From contig NZ_JOIY01000031.1 in NCBI RefSeq assembly GCF_000720185.1, positions 45,538 to 109,537 of the forward strand: 64,000 nucleotides of DNA, read 5' to 3'. Under the pieces are notes generated by a model. That model was given only the letters and a program-made list of their open reading frames with translations. It made no database searches and was not told the origin of the DNA. The position numbers and the translations under genes are program-made. This DNA is from Streptomyces sp. NRRL S-340. GTDB taxonomy: Bacteria > Actinomycetota > Actinomycetes > Streptomycetales > Streptomycetaceae. This document shows positions 9,704 through 18,557 of the stretch, one piece after another. How positions within the stretch are numbered: position 1 is the first letter of the stretch; each line of letters opens with the position of its first letter.

Positions 9704-9724
9704 TCGGCAATGCCGAACACTACC
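9704..9724 (-). promoter_or_regulatory. gylR promoter with candidate GylR operator
   Basis: GTTCGGCAATGCCGAAC at 9704-9720 is a perfect 17-bp palindrome around a central A. It overlaps TAGTGT (9724-9719, minus strand), a good -10 box for gylR, so a protein bound here would block start of transcription. A 15/17 copy is present at the glpF promoter. Confidence 0.6.
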
Positions 9725-9835
9725 GGTCGATGTCGACTCTCCGCTAATGGCCGGTCCGCACCTGTTACGCAACCGGCCACCTCGCCCGGTCACGGTGACA
9801 CGCCCGTCCGGCTGTCGTCCGGGTGGTGGACGCCC

Positions 9836-9866
9836 CTGACCTCCCCGCGCCGGTCCCGGCTACTCT
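9836..9866 (+). promoter_or_regulatory. Candidate metH promoter
   Basis: TACTCT at 9861-9866 is a TANNNT -10 box; CTGACC at 9836-9841 is a possible -35 with a rather long 19-bp spacer. Transcription would start near 9873 and leave a leader of about 93 nt. Confidence 0.4.
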
Positions 9867-9871
9867 TGCGG

Positions 9872-9965
9872 CGTGCGCCCTCCTCGGGAAGCCCCGGGCC
9901 CATCGCCCGCGACTGCCGGGGAAGACGCAAAGCCGACAGCCGTCGCACCTCCAGGGAGCCCCTTC
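9872..9965 (+). promoter_or_regulatory. Structured metH leader with a GEMM-like element
   Basis: The leader contains a perfect 6-bp stem CCCCGG/CCGGGG (9892-9897 with 9916-9921) followed directly by GACGCAAAGCC (9924-9934). That 11-mer is the hallmark of one side of the class-I cyclic-di-GMP riboswitch (GEMM-I), but the partner GGCAAACC is only loosely matched (GGGAAGCC, 9886-9893) and no GNRA loop is present. It may be a divergent riboswitch or chance. It does not fit a full cobalamin, SAM or SAH riboswitch. Confidence 0.3.
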
Positions 9966-12900
9966 ATGGCCTCGTTGCCGCCGACCCCTTCCGCCGACAG
10001 CCGGACCCGTGTGTCCGCCCTCCGCGAGGCGCTCGCCACCCGTGTGGTGGTCGCCGACGGAGCGATGGGCACCATGCTCCAGGCCCAGGAGCCCTCGCTG
10101 GACGACTTCCAGCAGCTGGAGGGCTGCAACGAGGTCCTGAACGTCACCCGCCCGGACATCGTCCGCTCGGTCCACTCGGCGTACTTCGACGCCGGGGTCG
10201 ACTGCGTGGAGACCAACACGTTCGGCGCCAACCTGACCGCCCTCGGCGAGTACGACATCCCCGAGCGGGTCGCCGAGCTGTCCGAGGCGGGCGCCCGCAT
10301 CGCCCGCGAGACGGCGGACGACTTCGCCGCCCGCGACGGCCGGCAGCGCTGGGTCCTCGGTTCCATGGGACCGGGCACCAAGCTGCCCACCCTCGGCCAC
10401 ACCACGTTCACCGCCATCCGCGACGCCTACCAGCAGAGCGCCGAAGGGCTGCTCGCGGGCGGCGCCGACGCGCTGCTCGTGGAGACCACGCAGGACCTGC
10501 TGCAGACCAAGGCCTCCGTGATCGCCGCCCGCCGCGCCATGGAGAGGGCCGGCCACGACGTCCCGCTCATCGTGTCCGTGACCGTCGAGACGACCGGCAC
10601 CATGCTGCTGGGCTCGGAGATCGGCGCGGCGCTGACCGCGCTGGAGCCGCTCGGCATCGACATGATCGGCCTGAACTGCGCGACCGGTCCGGCCGAGATG
10701 AGCGAGCACCTGCGCTATCTCTCCCGCCACGCGCGCGTCCCCCTGTCCTGCATGCCGAACGCCGGCCTGCCCGTCCTGACGAAGGACGGCGCGCACTACC
10801 CGCTGACCGCGCCCGAGCTGGCCAACGCGCAGGAGCACTTCGTGCGCGACTACGGCCTGTCCCTCGTCGGCGGCTGCTGCGGCACCACCCCCGAGCACCT
10901 GCGGCAGGTCGTCGAGCGGGTGCGCGGCCTGACCCCGCCCCCGCGCGACCCGCGCCCCGAACCGGGTGCCGCCTCCCTGTACCAGACGGTGCCTTTCCGG
11001 CAGGACACGTCGTACCTGGCCATCGGTGAGCGCACCAATGCCAACGGGTCCAAGAAGTTCCGCGAGGCGATGCTGGAGGGCCGCTGGGACGACTGCGTGG
11101 AGATGGCCCGCGAGCAGATCCGCGAGGGCGCGCACATGCTCGACCTGTGCGTGGACTACGTCGGCCGGGACGGCGTGGCCGACATGGCGGAGCTGGCCGG
11201 CCGTTTCGCGACCGCCTCCACCCTGCCGATCGTGCTGGACTCCACCGAGGTGGACGTCCTGGAGGCCGGGCTGGAGAAGCTGGGCGGCCGCGCGGTGATC
11301 AACTCGGTGAACTACGAGGACGGCGCCGGCCCCGGCTCGCGGTTCGCCCGGGTCGCCGAGCTGGCCCGGGAGCACGGCGCCGCGCTCGTCGCGCTGACCA
11401 TCGACGAGCAGGGCCAGGCACGTACGCCGGAGAAGAAGGTGGAGATCGCCGAACGGCTGATCGATGACCTCACCGGCAACTGGGGCATCCGCGAGGAGGA
11501 CATCCTCGTGGACTGCCTGACCTTCACCGTCTGCACCGGCCAGGAGGAGTCCCGCAAGGACGGTGTGGCCACCATCGAGGGCATCCGGGAGCTGAAGCGC
11601 CGCCGTCCCAAGGTGCAGACCACCCTCGGCCTGTCCAACATCTCCTTCGGGCTGAACCCGGCCGCGCGGATCCTGCTGAACTCCGTCTTCCTGGACGAGT
11701 GCGTCAAGGCGGGCCTGGACTCGGCGATCGTGCACGCCTCCAAGATCCTGCCGATCGCCCGGTTCGACGAGGAGCAGGTCACCACCGCCCTCGACCTGAT
11801 CTACGACCGGCGCCGCGAGGGCTACGACCCGCTGCAGAAGCTCATGCAGCTGTTCGAGGGCGCCACCGCGAAGTCCCTGAAGGCGGGCAAGGCCGAGGAA
11901 CTGGCCGCGCTCCCGCTGGACGAGCGCCTCAAGCGGCGGATCATCGACGGCGAGAAGAACGGCCTCGAAGCCGACCTCGACGAGGCCCTGGAGTCCCGCA
12001 AGGCACTCGACATCGTCAACGACACCCTGCTGGACGGCATGAAGGTGGTGGGCGAACTGTTCGGCTCCGGCCAGATGCAGCTGCCCTTCGTCCTGCAGTC
12101 CGCCGAGGTCATGAAGGTCGCGGTGGCTCACCTGGAGCCGCACATGGAGAAGACCGACGAGGCCGGCAAGGGCACCATCGTGCTCGCCACCGTGCGCGGC
12201 GACGTCCACGACATCGGCAAGAACCTCGTCGACATCATCCTGTCCAACAACGGCTACAACGTCGTCAACCTCGGCATCAAGCAGCCCGTCTCGGCCATCC
12301 TGGAAGCCGCCGACGAGCACAGGGCCGACGTCATCGGCATGTCCGGGCTCCTGGTCAAGTCCACGGTGATCATGAAGGAGAACCTGGAGGAGCTGAACGC
12401 CCGCGGCCTCGCCGCCACCTACCCGGTCATCCTCGGCGGCGCCGCACTGACCCGCGCCTACGTCGAACAGGACCTGCACGACATCTACCACGGCGAGGTC
12501 CGCTACGCCCGCGACGCCTTCGAGGGGCTGCGTCTGATGGACGCCCTGATCGGCGTCAAGCGGGGCGTGCCCGGGGCCGTGCTGCCCGAGCTGCGGCAGC
12601 GCCGGGTGCGGGCCGCCACCGTCGAGGTCGAGGAACGCCCGCAGGAGGGTCACGTCCGCTCCGACGTGGCCACCGACAACCCGGTGCCCGAGCCGCCGTT
12701 CTGGGGCACCCGGGTCAGCAAGGGCATCCAGCTCAAGGAGTACGCGTCCTGGCTGGACGAGGACGCCCTGTTCAAGGGCCAGTGGGGTCTGAGGCAGGCC
12801 CGCACCGGCGACGGGCCCACCTACGAGGAGCTGGTGGAGCGCGAGGGCAGGCCCCGGCTGCGCGGCCTGCTCGACCGGCTCCAGACGGAGAACCTTCTGG

Positions 12901-13478
12901 AGGCGGCCGTCGTGCACGGCTACTTCCCGTGCGTCTCCAAGGACGACGACCTGATCGTCCTGGACGAGCAGGGCAACGAACGCACCCGGTTCACCTTCCC
13001 GCGCCAGCGCCGCGGCCGCCGGCTGTGCCTGGCCGACTTCTTCCGCCCCGAGGAGTCCGGGCAGACCGACGTGGTCGGCTTCCAGGTGGTCACCGTCGGC
13101 TCGCGGATCGGCGAGGAGACCGCCCGCCTGTTCGCCTCCGACTCCTACCGCGACTACCTGGAGCTGCACGGCCTGTCCGTGCAGCTGGCCGAGGCGCTGG
13201 CCGAGTACTGGCACGCCCGGGTCCGCTCCGAACTGGGCTTCGCCGGCGAGGACCCGGACGCCATGGAGGACATGTTCGCCCTGAAGTACCGGGGCGCCCG
13301 CTTCTCCCTGGGCTACGGGGCCTGCCCCGACCTGGAGGACCGCGCCAAGATCGCGGATCTCCTGCGGCCCGAGCGGATCGGGGTGCACCTCTCCGAGGAG
13401 TTCCAGCTGCACCCGGAACAGTCCACCGACGCCATCGTGATCCACCACCCCGAGGCGAAGTACTTCAACGCCCGCTGA
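9966..13478 (+). CDS. metH: Cobalamin-dependent methionine synthase
   Basis: MetH transfers a methyl group from 5-methyltetrahydrofolate to homocysteine through methylcobalamin. The 1170-residue product shows all four modules in order: homocysteine-binding domain with Zn ligands (GLNCATGP about 235, GGCCGTTP about 302), pterin-binding domain (GERTNANGSKKF about 350), B12 cap and Rossmann domain with the His ligand motif DVHDIGK (about 745), and a SAM-dependent reactivation domain (ADFFRP, FSLGYGACP, VHLSEEFQLHPEQST). The frame is open back to 9873, but the ATG at 9966 gives the family N-terminus (MASLPPTPSADSRTR) and is preceded by an AGGGAG. It is monocistronic, with a strong terminator after it. 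Confidence 0.96.
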   Translation: MASLPPTPSADSRTRVSALREALATRVVVADGAMGTMLQAQEPSLDDFQQLEGCNEVLNVTRPDIVRSVHSAYFDAGVDCVETNTFGANLTALGEYDIPERVAELSEAGARIARETADDFAARDGRQRWVLGSMGPGTKLPTLGHTTFTAIRDAYQQSAEGLLAGGADALLVETTQDLLQTKASVIAARRAMERAGHDVPLIVSVTVETTGTMLLGSEIGAALTALEPLGIDMIGLNCATGPAEMSEHLRYLSRHARVPLSCMPNAGLPVLTKDGAHYPLTAPELANAQEHFVRDYGLSLVGGCCGTTPEHLRQVVERVRGLTPPPRDPRPEPGAASLYQTVPFRQDTSYLAIGERTNANGSKKFREAMLEGRWDDCVEMAREQIREGAHMLDLCVDYVGRDGVADMAELAGRFATASTLPIVLDSTEVDVLEAGLEKLGGRAVINSVNYEDGAGPGSRFARVAELAREHGAALVALTIDEQGQARTPEKKVEIAERLIDDLTGNWGIREEDILVDCLTFTVCTGQEESRKDGVATIEGIRELKRRRPKVQTTLGLSNISFGLNPAARILLNSVFLDECVKAGLDSAIVHASKILPIARFDEEQVTTALDLIYDRRREGYDPLQKLMQLFEGATAKSLKAGKAEELAALPLDERLKRRIIDGEKNGLEADLDEALESRKALDIVNDTLLDGMKVVGELFGSGQMQLPFVLQSAEVMKVAVAHLEPHMEKTDEAGKGTIVLATVRGDVHDIGKNLVDIILSNNGYNVVNLGIKQPVSAILEAADEHRADVIGMSGLLVKSTVIMKENLEELNARGLAATYPVILGGAALTRAYVEQDLHDIYHGEVRYARDAFEGLRLMDALIGVKRGVPGAVLPELRQRRVRAATVEVEERPQEGHVRSDVATDNPVPEPPFWGTRVSKGIQLKEYASWLDEDALFKGQWGLRQARTGDGPTYEELVEREGRPRLRGLLDRLQTENLLEAAVVHGYFPCVSKDDDLIVLDEQGNERTRFTFPRQRRGRRLCLADFFRPEESGQTDVVGFQVVTVGSRIGEETARLFASDSYRDYLELHGLSVQLAEALAEYWHARVRSELGFAGEDPDAMEDMFALKYRGARFSLGYGACPDLEDRAKIADLLRPERIGVHLSEEFQLHPEQSTDAIVIHHPEAKYFNAR

Positions 13479-13490
13479 GACGTCCCGCGC

Positions 13491-13528
13491 GTGTCCGTCT
13501 CCCCGGAGAGTGCCGGGGAGGCGGACAC
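13491..13528 (+). terminator. metH terminator
   Basis: A 16-bp stem with one T-G wobble (13491-13506 with 13513-13528) and loop AGAGTG begins 12 bp after the metH stop codon. Confidence 0.88.
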
Positions 13529-13565
13529 GGATGTGCCGAACGAGGCGTTCGTCCCGTTCACGACG

Positions 13566-13632
13566 TACACTGGTCGGTCCACTGCAGGCCGGTTCCCGCG
13601 CGGGAGCCGGCCTGATCGTCCCTCAAGGAGGT
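13566..13632 (+). promoter_or_regulatory. Candidate promoter and strong ribosome binding site of the HAD gene
   Basis: TACACT at 13566-13571 is a TANNNT -10 box. AAGGAGGT at 13625-13632 is a near-perfect Shine-Dalgarno sequence 7 nt before the ATG at 13640 and fixes that start. Confidence 0.5.
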
Positions 13633-13639
13633 ACGCCGG

Positions 13640-14356
13640 ATGACCAGTACGGTCCCCGCGCTCGGCACCGCGACGGCCGAAGGCTCAGCCCTGCAGGCCG
13701 TGCTCCTCGACATGGACGGCACCCTGGTGGACACCGAGGGCTTCTGGTGGGACGTGGAGGTCGAGGTCTTCGCCGCCCTGGGACACACCCTCGACGAGGC
13801 CTGGAGACATGTCGTCGTCGGCGGCCCCATGACCCGCAGCGCCGGTTTCCTCATCGAGGCCACCGGCGCCGCCATCACCCTCGCCGAGCTGTCGGTGCTG
13901 CTCAACGAGGGCTTCGAGGACCGTATCGACCGCGCCCTGCCGCTGATGCCGGGCGCCGCACGGCTGCTGGCCGAACTCTCCGCGCACGAGATCCCCACCG
14001 CCCTGGTCTCCGCCTCCCACCGGCGCATCATCGACCGCGTCCTGGCCTCGCTCGGCCCCCACCATTTCGCCCTCTCGGTCGCCGGTGACGAGGTGGCGCG
14101 CACCAAGCCCCACCCCGACCCCTATCTGCTGGCGGCCTCCCGGCTGGGCGCGGACCCGGCGCGCTGCGCGGTCGTCGAGGACACCGCCACCGGGGTCGCG
14201 GCGGCGGAGGCGGCCGGCTGCCGGGTCATCGCCGTGCCCTCCATCGCCCCCATCGCCCCGGCACCCCGGCGCACCGTCGTCTCCTCGCTCGAAGAGGTCG
14301 ACCTGCCGTTCCTGCAGTCGCTGATGACCTACCCGGCCCCGCCGAGCGCGGGGTAG
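13640..14356 (+). CDS. HAD-superfamily hydrolase (phosphatase/phosphoglucomutase-like)
   Basis: A 238-residue haloacid-dehalogenase-fold enzyme. Motif I is DMDGTLVDTEG (about 29-39, nucleophile Asp), motif II is the Ser in LVSASHRR, the catalytic Lys is in RTKPHPDPYLLA, and motif III/IV is VVEDTATGVAAAEAAG. A helical cap lies between motifs I and II, as in beta-phosphoglucomutase and phosphoglycolate-phosphatase-like members. The substrate cannot be read from the sequence. It stands alone after the metH terminator, with its own promoter and a very strong Shine-Dalgarno sequence. Confidence 0.9.
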   Translation: MTSTVPALGTATAEGSALQAVLLDMDGTLVDTEGFWWDVEVEVFAALGHTLDEAWRHVVVGGPMTRSAGFLIEATGAAITLAELSVLLNEGFEDRIDRALPLMPGAARLLAELSAHEIPTALVSASHRRIIDRVLASLGPHHFALSVAGDEVARTKPHPDPYLLAASRLGADPARCAVVEDTATGVAAAEAAGCRVIAVPSIAPIAPAPRRTVVSSLEEVDLPFLQSLMTYPAPPSAG

Positions 14357-14806
14357 CGGGGCGGGCGCCGGGCGGGAGCCGGGGAGAATTGCCCCGGTCC
14401 GTGATGCCGTACGGGATAATCCCGCTGACGGCCGTGCGAATGAATTCGAATCCTGCCGGATGGCTGAATTCCGGTACCCGCCACACGAGTTGGCAATGTG
14501 ACGTTCGCCACAGAATTCAATGTCGACAGAGAGACATGGACATACAGCTCGCCCCCGGTCCGGGGTGAGCCGGGCGCCTTTGTGTCCTGATTGATGAAAC
14601 GCTGCACGAATCCTTCCACTGGCGCGTTTTCGGACCGTCCGCGCCCGGTTCCACTGCGTGATGGCGGCCCGGCTCCCACGGCAGTGAGCCGCCCGACGGG
14701 TGCGGACTAGTCTCATCGCGAGAACATCGTCCTTACCCCGTGATCGGCCGCACCACCCCCCTGCATGCCGGGTACACGGACATGACAGCTCTGGAGAAAC
14801 TCGAGC
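14357..14806. other. 450-bp intergenic region upstream of the lipoprotein gene
   Basis: No gene is supported here. A short hairpin CCGGGG/CCCCGG (14379-14384 with 14392-14397) may terminate the HAD gene. From about 14400 to 14620 the base composition is clearly lower in GC than its surroundings, with several GAATTC-type stretches. TAGTCT at 14708-14713 is the best -10 candidate for the downstream lipoprotein gene and would give a leader of about 87 nt. Confidence 0.45.
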
Positions 14807-16414
14807 ATGAACCGCAAGACTTTGGTGTTGCCGGCCCTGGTCGGCCTGCTCGCGCCGGCGCTCGCCGCATGCGGCGGTTCCGACAGCGGGAGCAAGAGCG
14901 GCGACGCCATCGTCGTCGGCACCACGGACCGGTTCACCGCCACCAAGCTGGCCCCCGCTCCGCTGGACCCGGCGTACGCCTACGACATCGGCCCCTGGAA
15001 CCTGCTGCGCCAGACCGTGCAGACGCTGATGATCACGCCCAAGGGCGAGGGACAGCCGGTCCCCGAGGCCGCCGAGAAGTGCGGCTTCACCGACAGCGGC
15101 AACGAGCGCTACGCCTGCACGCTGCGCGAGGGCCTCAAGTTCGCCAACGGCGACCCCGTCACCGCCGCCGACGTGAAGTTCTCCATCGACCGCGCCCGCA
15201 CCATCAAGGCGGACACCGGCGTCTTCGCCCTGCTGTCCACCGTCGACACGGTGGAGACCCAGGGCGACCGCGAGGTCATCTTCCACCTCAACACCGCCGA
15301 CGCCACCTTCCCGTTCAAGCTGTCGACGCCGGTCGCGGGCATCGTCAATCCCAAGGACTACGACAAGAACAAGCTGCGCGCCGGCTTCAGCGTCGACGGA
15401 TCCGGCCCGTACACCATGAAGGCCGACGTCAAGAACAACGAACTCGTCGACGCCGTCTTCACCAAGAACCCCCATTACCAGGGGACGTTGAAGGTCAACA
15501 ACGACAAGGTGGAGGTGCGGACCTTCCCCGACGCCGACGCCATGGGCGCCGCCATCGACAAGGGTGACATCGACGTCATGACCCGCGCGATGTCGCCGGA
15601 GCAGATCCGCAAGCTCTCCAACTCCTCCGGCGACGGCAAGGTCGACCTGGTCGAGATGCCCGGTCTGGAAATCCGCTACCTGGCCTTCAACACCGACGCC
15701 CCGAGCGTGAAGAACAAGGCCGTACGGCGGGCGATCGCCCAGGTCGTCAACCGCAGCGACCTCGTCGCGAAGGTCTACGGAACCCAGGCCGAGGCGCTGT
15801 ACTCGATGGTCCCGGCGACCATCACCGGCCACTCCAACTCGTTCTTCAACAAGTACGGCGACCCCAGCGTCAGCGCGGCCAAGTCGCTGCTGAACAAGGC
15901 CGGCGTCACGACGCCGGTCAAGTTCACGATGCACTACACGACCGACCACTACGGCCCGGCCACCAAGAAGGAGTTCGAGGTGCTCCAGCAGCAGCTCAAC
16001 TCCAGCGGCCTGTTCGACGTCAGCATCCAGGGCACCCCGTGGAAGGTCTTCCACCCGACGATGCAGAAGCGTCAGTACGACGTCTTCGGCATGGGCTGGT
16101 TCCCCGACTTCCCGGACGCGGACAGCTTCATCGCGCCGTTCCTCGACGCCGACAACACGCTGAACACGCCGTACGTCAGCAACGACATCCGCAAGAACCT
16201 GCTCCCCGAGTCCCGCCGCCAGGCCGACCGGCTCACCGCCTCCTCCAGCCTGACCGGCATCCAGGACATCGTCGCCAAGGACGTCCCGCTGCTGCCGCTG
16301 TGGCAGGGCAAGCAGTACGTCGCCGCCCGCGACGACATCACGGGCGCCGCCTACGTCATCAACTCCTCCGCCACGCTGCAGCTGTGGGAGCTGGGACGCG
16401 GCGTCAGCAGCTGA
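14807..16414 (+). CDS. Peptide ABC transporter substrate-binding lipoprotein (SBP family 5)
   Basis: A 535-residue extracytoplasmic solute-binding protein. It begins with a lipoprotein signal (MNRKTLVLPALVG, lipobox LAAC, lipidated Cys at 22) followed by a Gly/Ser linker. The mature part has SBP_bac_5 features: ATKLAPAPLDPAYAYD, LREGLKFANGDPVTAADVKF, YLAFNTDAPSVKNKAVRRAI and FGMGWFPDFPDAD. No permease or ATPase genes adjoin it, so it must work with subunits encoded elsewhere or act as a solitary receptor. TGGAGAAAC precedes the ATG. A long terminator follows at 16454. Confidence 0.92.
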   Translation: MNRKTLVLPALVGLLAPALAACGGSDSGSKSGDAIVVGTTDRFTATKLAPAPLDPAYAYDIGPWNLLRQTVQTLMITPKGEGQPVPEAAEKCGFTDSGNERYACTLREGLKFANGDPVTAADVKFSIDRARTIKADTGVFALLSTVDTVETQGDREVIFHLNTADATFPFKLSTPVAGIVNPKDYDKNKLRAGFSVDGSGPYTMKADVKNNELVDAVFTKNPHYQGTLKVNNDKVEVRTFPDADAMGAAIDKGDIDVMTRAMSPEQIRKLSNSSGDGKVDLVEMPGLEIRYLAFNTDAPSVKNKAVRRAIAQVVNRSDLVAKVYGTQAEALYSMVPATITGHSNSFFNKYGDPSVSAAKSLLNKAGVTTPVKFTMHYTTDHYGPATKKEFEVLQQQLNSSGLFDVSIQGTPWKVFHPTMQKRQYDVFGMGWFPDFPDADSFIAPFLDADNTLNTPYVSNDIRKNLLPESRRQADRLTASSSLTGIQDIVAKDVPLLPLWQGKQYVAARDDITGAAYVINSSATLQLWELGRGVSS

Positions 16415-16453
16415 CCCCCCGGCCAGGCCGCTCGGCCGCACCGAAGCAGACAC

Positions 16454-16499
16454 GAGGAAGGCGCCCCTCTCCGGAAGTCCGGAGAGGGGCGCCTTCCTC
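16454..16499 (+). terminator. Terminator after the solute-binding lipoprotein gene
   Basis: A perfect inverted repeat of 21-22 bp (16454-16475 with 16478-16499) begins 39 bp after the stop codon, the longest uninterrupted stem in this half of the window. Confidence 0.92.
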
Positions 16500-16608
16500 A
16501 TGGGCACGCGGTCGCCGGCACCGGCGGCCGGCTGTCACCGGCGGCCCGCCGCGGCCGGTTCCGGCGGTCGGCTGCCGTCGGCACTCCGGCGTCGCCGGCG
16601 CCGCGCCG

Positions 16609-17280
16609 TCACTGCGCGCCGGGCCGCACCAGACCGCTCTCGTAGGCGTACACCGCCGCCTGCACGCGGTCGCGCAGACCCAGCTTGGTCAGCACATGCC
16701 CCACGTGCGTCTTGACCGTCGTCTCGCTGACGAACAGATCCGCGGCGATCTCCGCGTTCGACAGTCCGCGCGCCACCAGCTTCAGCACCTCCACCTCACG
16801 CTCGGTGAGGGTGTGCAGCGTGTCCGGGACCGGCTCGTCACCGGAGGGCAGATGCGTGGCGTACTTGTCCAGCAGCCTGCGCGTGATGCTCGGCGCCAGC
16901 ATCGCCTCACCGGCCGCCACCACGCGGATCGCCTGCACCAGCTCGTTGGCCGGGGCGTCCTTCAGCAGGAAGCCGCTCGCGCCCGCGCGCAGCGCCTCCA
17001 CCACGTACTCGTCGAGATCGAAGGTGGTCAGCACCAGAACCTTCGCCGGGCCGTCGCGCTCCGGACCGGTGATCTGCCGAGTGGCCTCCACCCCGTCCAT
17101 CCGCGGCATGCGAATGTCCATCAGCACCACGTCGGGCTGCAGGGCACGCACCTGGTCCAGGGCCTGCAGACCGTCTCCGGCCTCGCCCACGACCGCGATG
17201 TCCTGCTCCGCCTCCAGGATCATCCGGAACCCGGTGCGCAGCAGTGGCTGGTCGTCGACCAGTAGGACGCGGATGGCCAC
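16609..17280 (-). CDS. NarL/LuxR-family response regulator, orphan
   Basis: A 223-residue two-component regulator. The receiver domain (about 1-120) has the acidic pair in LLVDDQPLL, the phospho-acceptor Asp in VLMDIRMPRMDG (about 54), Thr in VLTTFDLDEYV and Lys in FLLKDAP. A LuxR-type helix-turn-helix follows (about 155-215; LTEREVEVLKLVARGLSNAE, VSETTVKTHVGHVL). Start is GTG at 17280 with AAGGAGA 7 nt upstream; the longer open frame (to 17523) overlaps the RecB-like gene and is not needed. No histidine kinase is encoded nearby, so the partner is unknown. Confidence 0.92.
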   Translation of the reverse strand: MAIRVLLVDDQPLLRTGFRMILEAEQDIAVVGEAGDGLQALDQVRALQPDVVLMDIRMPRMDGVEATRQITGPERDGPAKVLVLTTFDLDEYVVEALRAGASGFLLKDAPANELVQAIRVVAAGEAMLAPSITRRLLDKYATHLPSGDEPVPDTLHTLTEREVEVLKLVARGLSNAEIAADLFVSETTVKTHVGHVLTKLGLRDRVQAAVYAYESGLVRPGAQ

Positions 17281-17302
17281 GTAAGTCTCCTTCGCTGGGA
17301 CC

Positions 17303-18382
17303 CTAGTCCCGGCCCATTGTGCCCTGTACCTGCACGGGTACCGGCGGCTCGGTCCGGGCCACGGGCAGCGGGTACGGCGGGGGAGTGCCCCCGAACTCCG
17401 GGCAGTGCGCCCGGTGGTCGCACCAGCCGCACAGCTTCGTGGGCCGCGGCCGCCAGTCACCCGTCTCCGTGGCCAGCCGGATCGCCTCCCACAGCGCCAG
17501 CAGCTTGCGCTCCATCCGCTCAAGATCCGCCATGACCGGGTCGTACGTCAGCACGTCGCCGCTGCCCAGGTACACCAGCTGCAGCCGCCGGGGCACCACC
17601 CGCTTCAGCCGCCACACCACCAGGGCGTAGAACTTCATCTGGAACAGCGCGCCCTCGGCGTACTCGGGCCGGGGCGCCTTGCCCGTCTTGTAGTCGACGA
17701 TGCGCACCTCACCGGTGGGCGCCACGTCCACCCGGTCGATGATGCCGCGCAGTCTGAGCCCGGACTCCAGCTCCGCCTCGACGAACAGCTCCCGCTCGGC
17801 CGGCTCCAGCCGTGTCGGGTCCTCCAGCGTGAACCAGCGCTCCACCAGCCGCTCCGCCTCCGTCAGCCAGCGCGCCAGCCGGGCGCCGTCCGCGTCGTCG
17901 GCGAACAGCTCCACCAGCTCCGGGCGCGACTGGCGCAGCCGGTCCCACTGCCCCGGGATCAGGGCCTTGGCACGGGGCGCGGTCCGCTCGCCCGCCGGGG
18001 CGTCGAAGAGCCGCTCCAGCACGGCGTGCACCAGCGTGCCCCGGGTGGCGGCCTCGCTCGGCTTCTCCGGCAGCCGGTCGATCACCCGGAAGCGGTACAG
18101 CAACGGGCACTGCATGAAGTCCCCGGCGCGCGACGGCGACAACGAGGAGGGCGGCGCGGCGGCCCGCACGGTGACGGCCGCGGCCTCGGCCGAGCCCCCG
18201 GCCGAACCCTCCGTGACGGCCGGGGCGGCCGGCGCGGCGGCGCTCACCGCGACGACGGGGGCCGCCGGCCCGACCGGGGCCTCCGCCGCCGGCTCCGGGA
18301 CCGCCGCCGCGCCCCGGGCGGCCGGTCCCTCGGTGCCCTCCGCGCCGTCCGCCGCTCCGTCCTGCGTGCTCGTCGTCTCCAT
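17303..18382 (-). CDS. RecB-family PD-(D/E)XK nuclease with Fe-S cluster motif
   Basis: A 359-residue nuclease of the RecB/AddB/Cas4 type. A disordered Ala/Pro-rich leader (about 1-90) precedes the core: SPSRAGDFMQCPLLYRF, a His in RGTLVHAVLERLF, and the active-site strand IDRVDVAPTGEVRIVDYKTGK (Asp, Asp and Lys). Four Cys, one in MQCPL and three in LCGWCDHRAHC, fit the 4Fe-4S latch of AddB and Cas4. It probably trims DNA ends in repair, though no helicase partner adjoins it. The ATG at 18382 has TAGGGT 7 nt upstream and no ribosome site, suggesting a leaderless mRNA. Confidence 0.88.
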   Translation of the reverse strand: METTSTQDGAADGAEGTEGPAARGAAAVPEPAAEAPVGPAAPVVAVSAAAPAAPAVTEGSAGGSAEAAAVTVRAAAPPSSLSPSRAGDFMQCPLLYRFRVIDRLPEKPSEAATRGTLVHAVLERLFDAPAGERTAPRAKALIPGQWDRLRQSRPELVELFADDADGARLARWLTEAERLVERWFTLEDPTRLEPAERELFVEAELESGLRLRGIIDRVDVAPTGEVRIVDYKTGKAPRPEYAEGALFQMKFYALVVWRLKRVVPRRLQLVYLGSGDVLTYDPVMADLERMERKLLALWEAIRLATETGDWRPRPTKLCGWCDHRAHCPEFGGTPPPYPLPVARTEPPVPVQVQGTMGRD

Positions 18383-18557
18383 GCACAGAACCCTACGGCC
18401 CGCCACTGACAGTGACTCCCTCCTGCCCCGGTGAAGTGCACCGCAGCGGGTACGACACTGGGGTGCCGGGCGGAACCGTTCGCCACGGCCGCATACCATC
18501 GACCCGAGACCTTCCGGCCACCAGGCCGGGAGGCGGCGCTTCGAACGAGGGGACACC

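Noticed and set aside
9872..9965. A full cobalamin, SAM or SAH riboswitch before metH
   Set aside because: The leader is only about 93 nt, and the conserved cobalamin box and SAH-specific segments are missing; only a partial GEMM-like match remains.
9765..13448. A 1227-codon open frame antisense to metH
   Set aside because: It mirrors metH codons in a very GC-rich gene, has no domain and is rich in Gly/Val/Asp/Leu repeats typical of antisense frames; metH is certain.
13685..16507. A 940-codon open frame antisense to the HAD and lipoprotein genes
   Set aside because: It spans two real genes, a terminator and an AT-richer gap, and encodes no recognisable domain.
17281..17523. A longer N-terminus for the response regulator
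   Set aside because: The extra 81 residues are Arg/Gly-rich, overlap the RecB-like gene, and a good ribosome site precedes the GTG at 17280.
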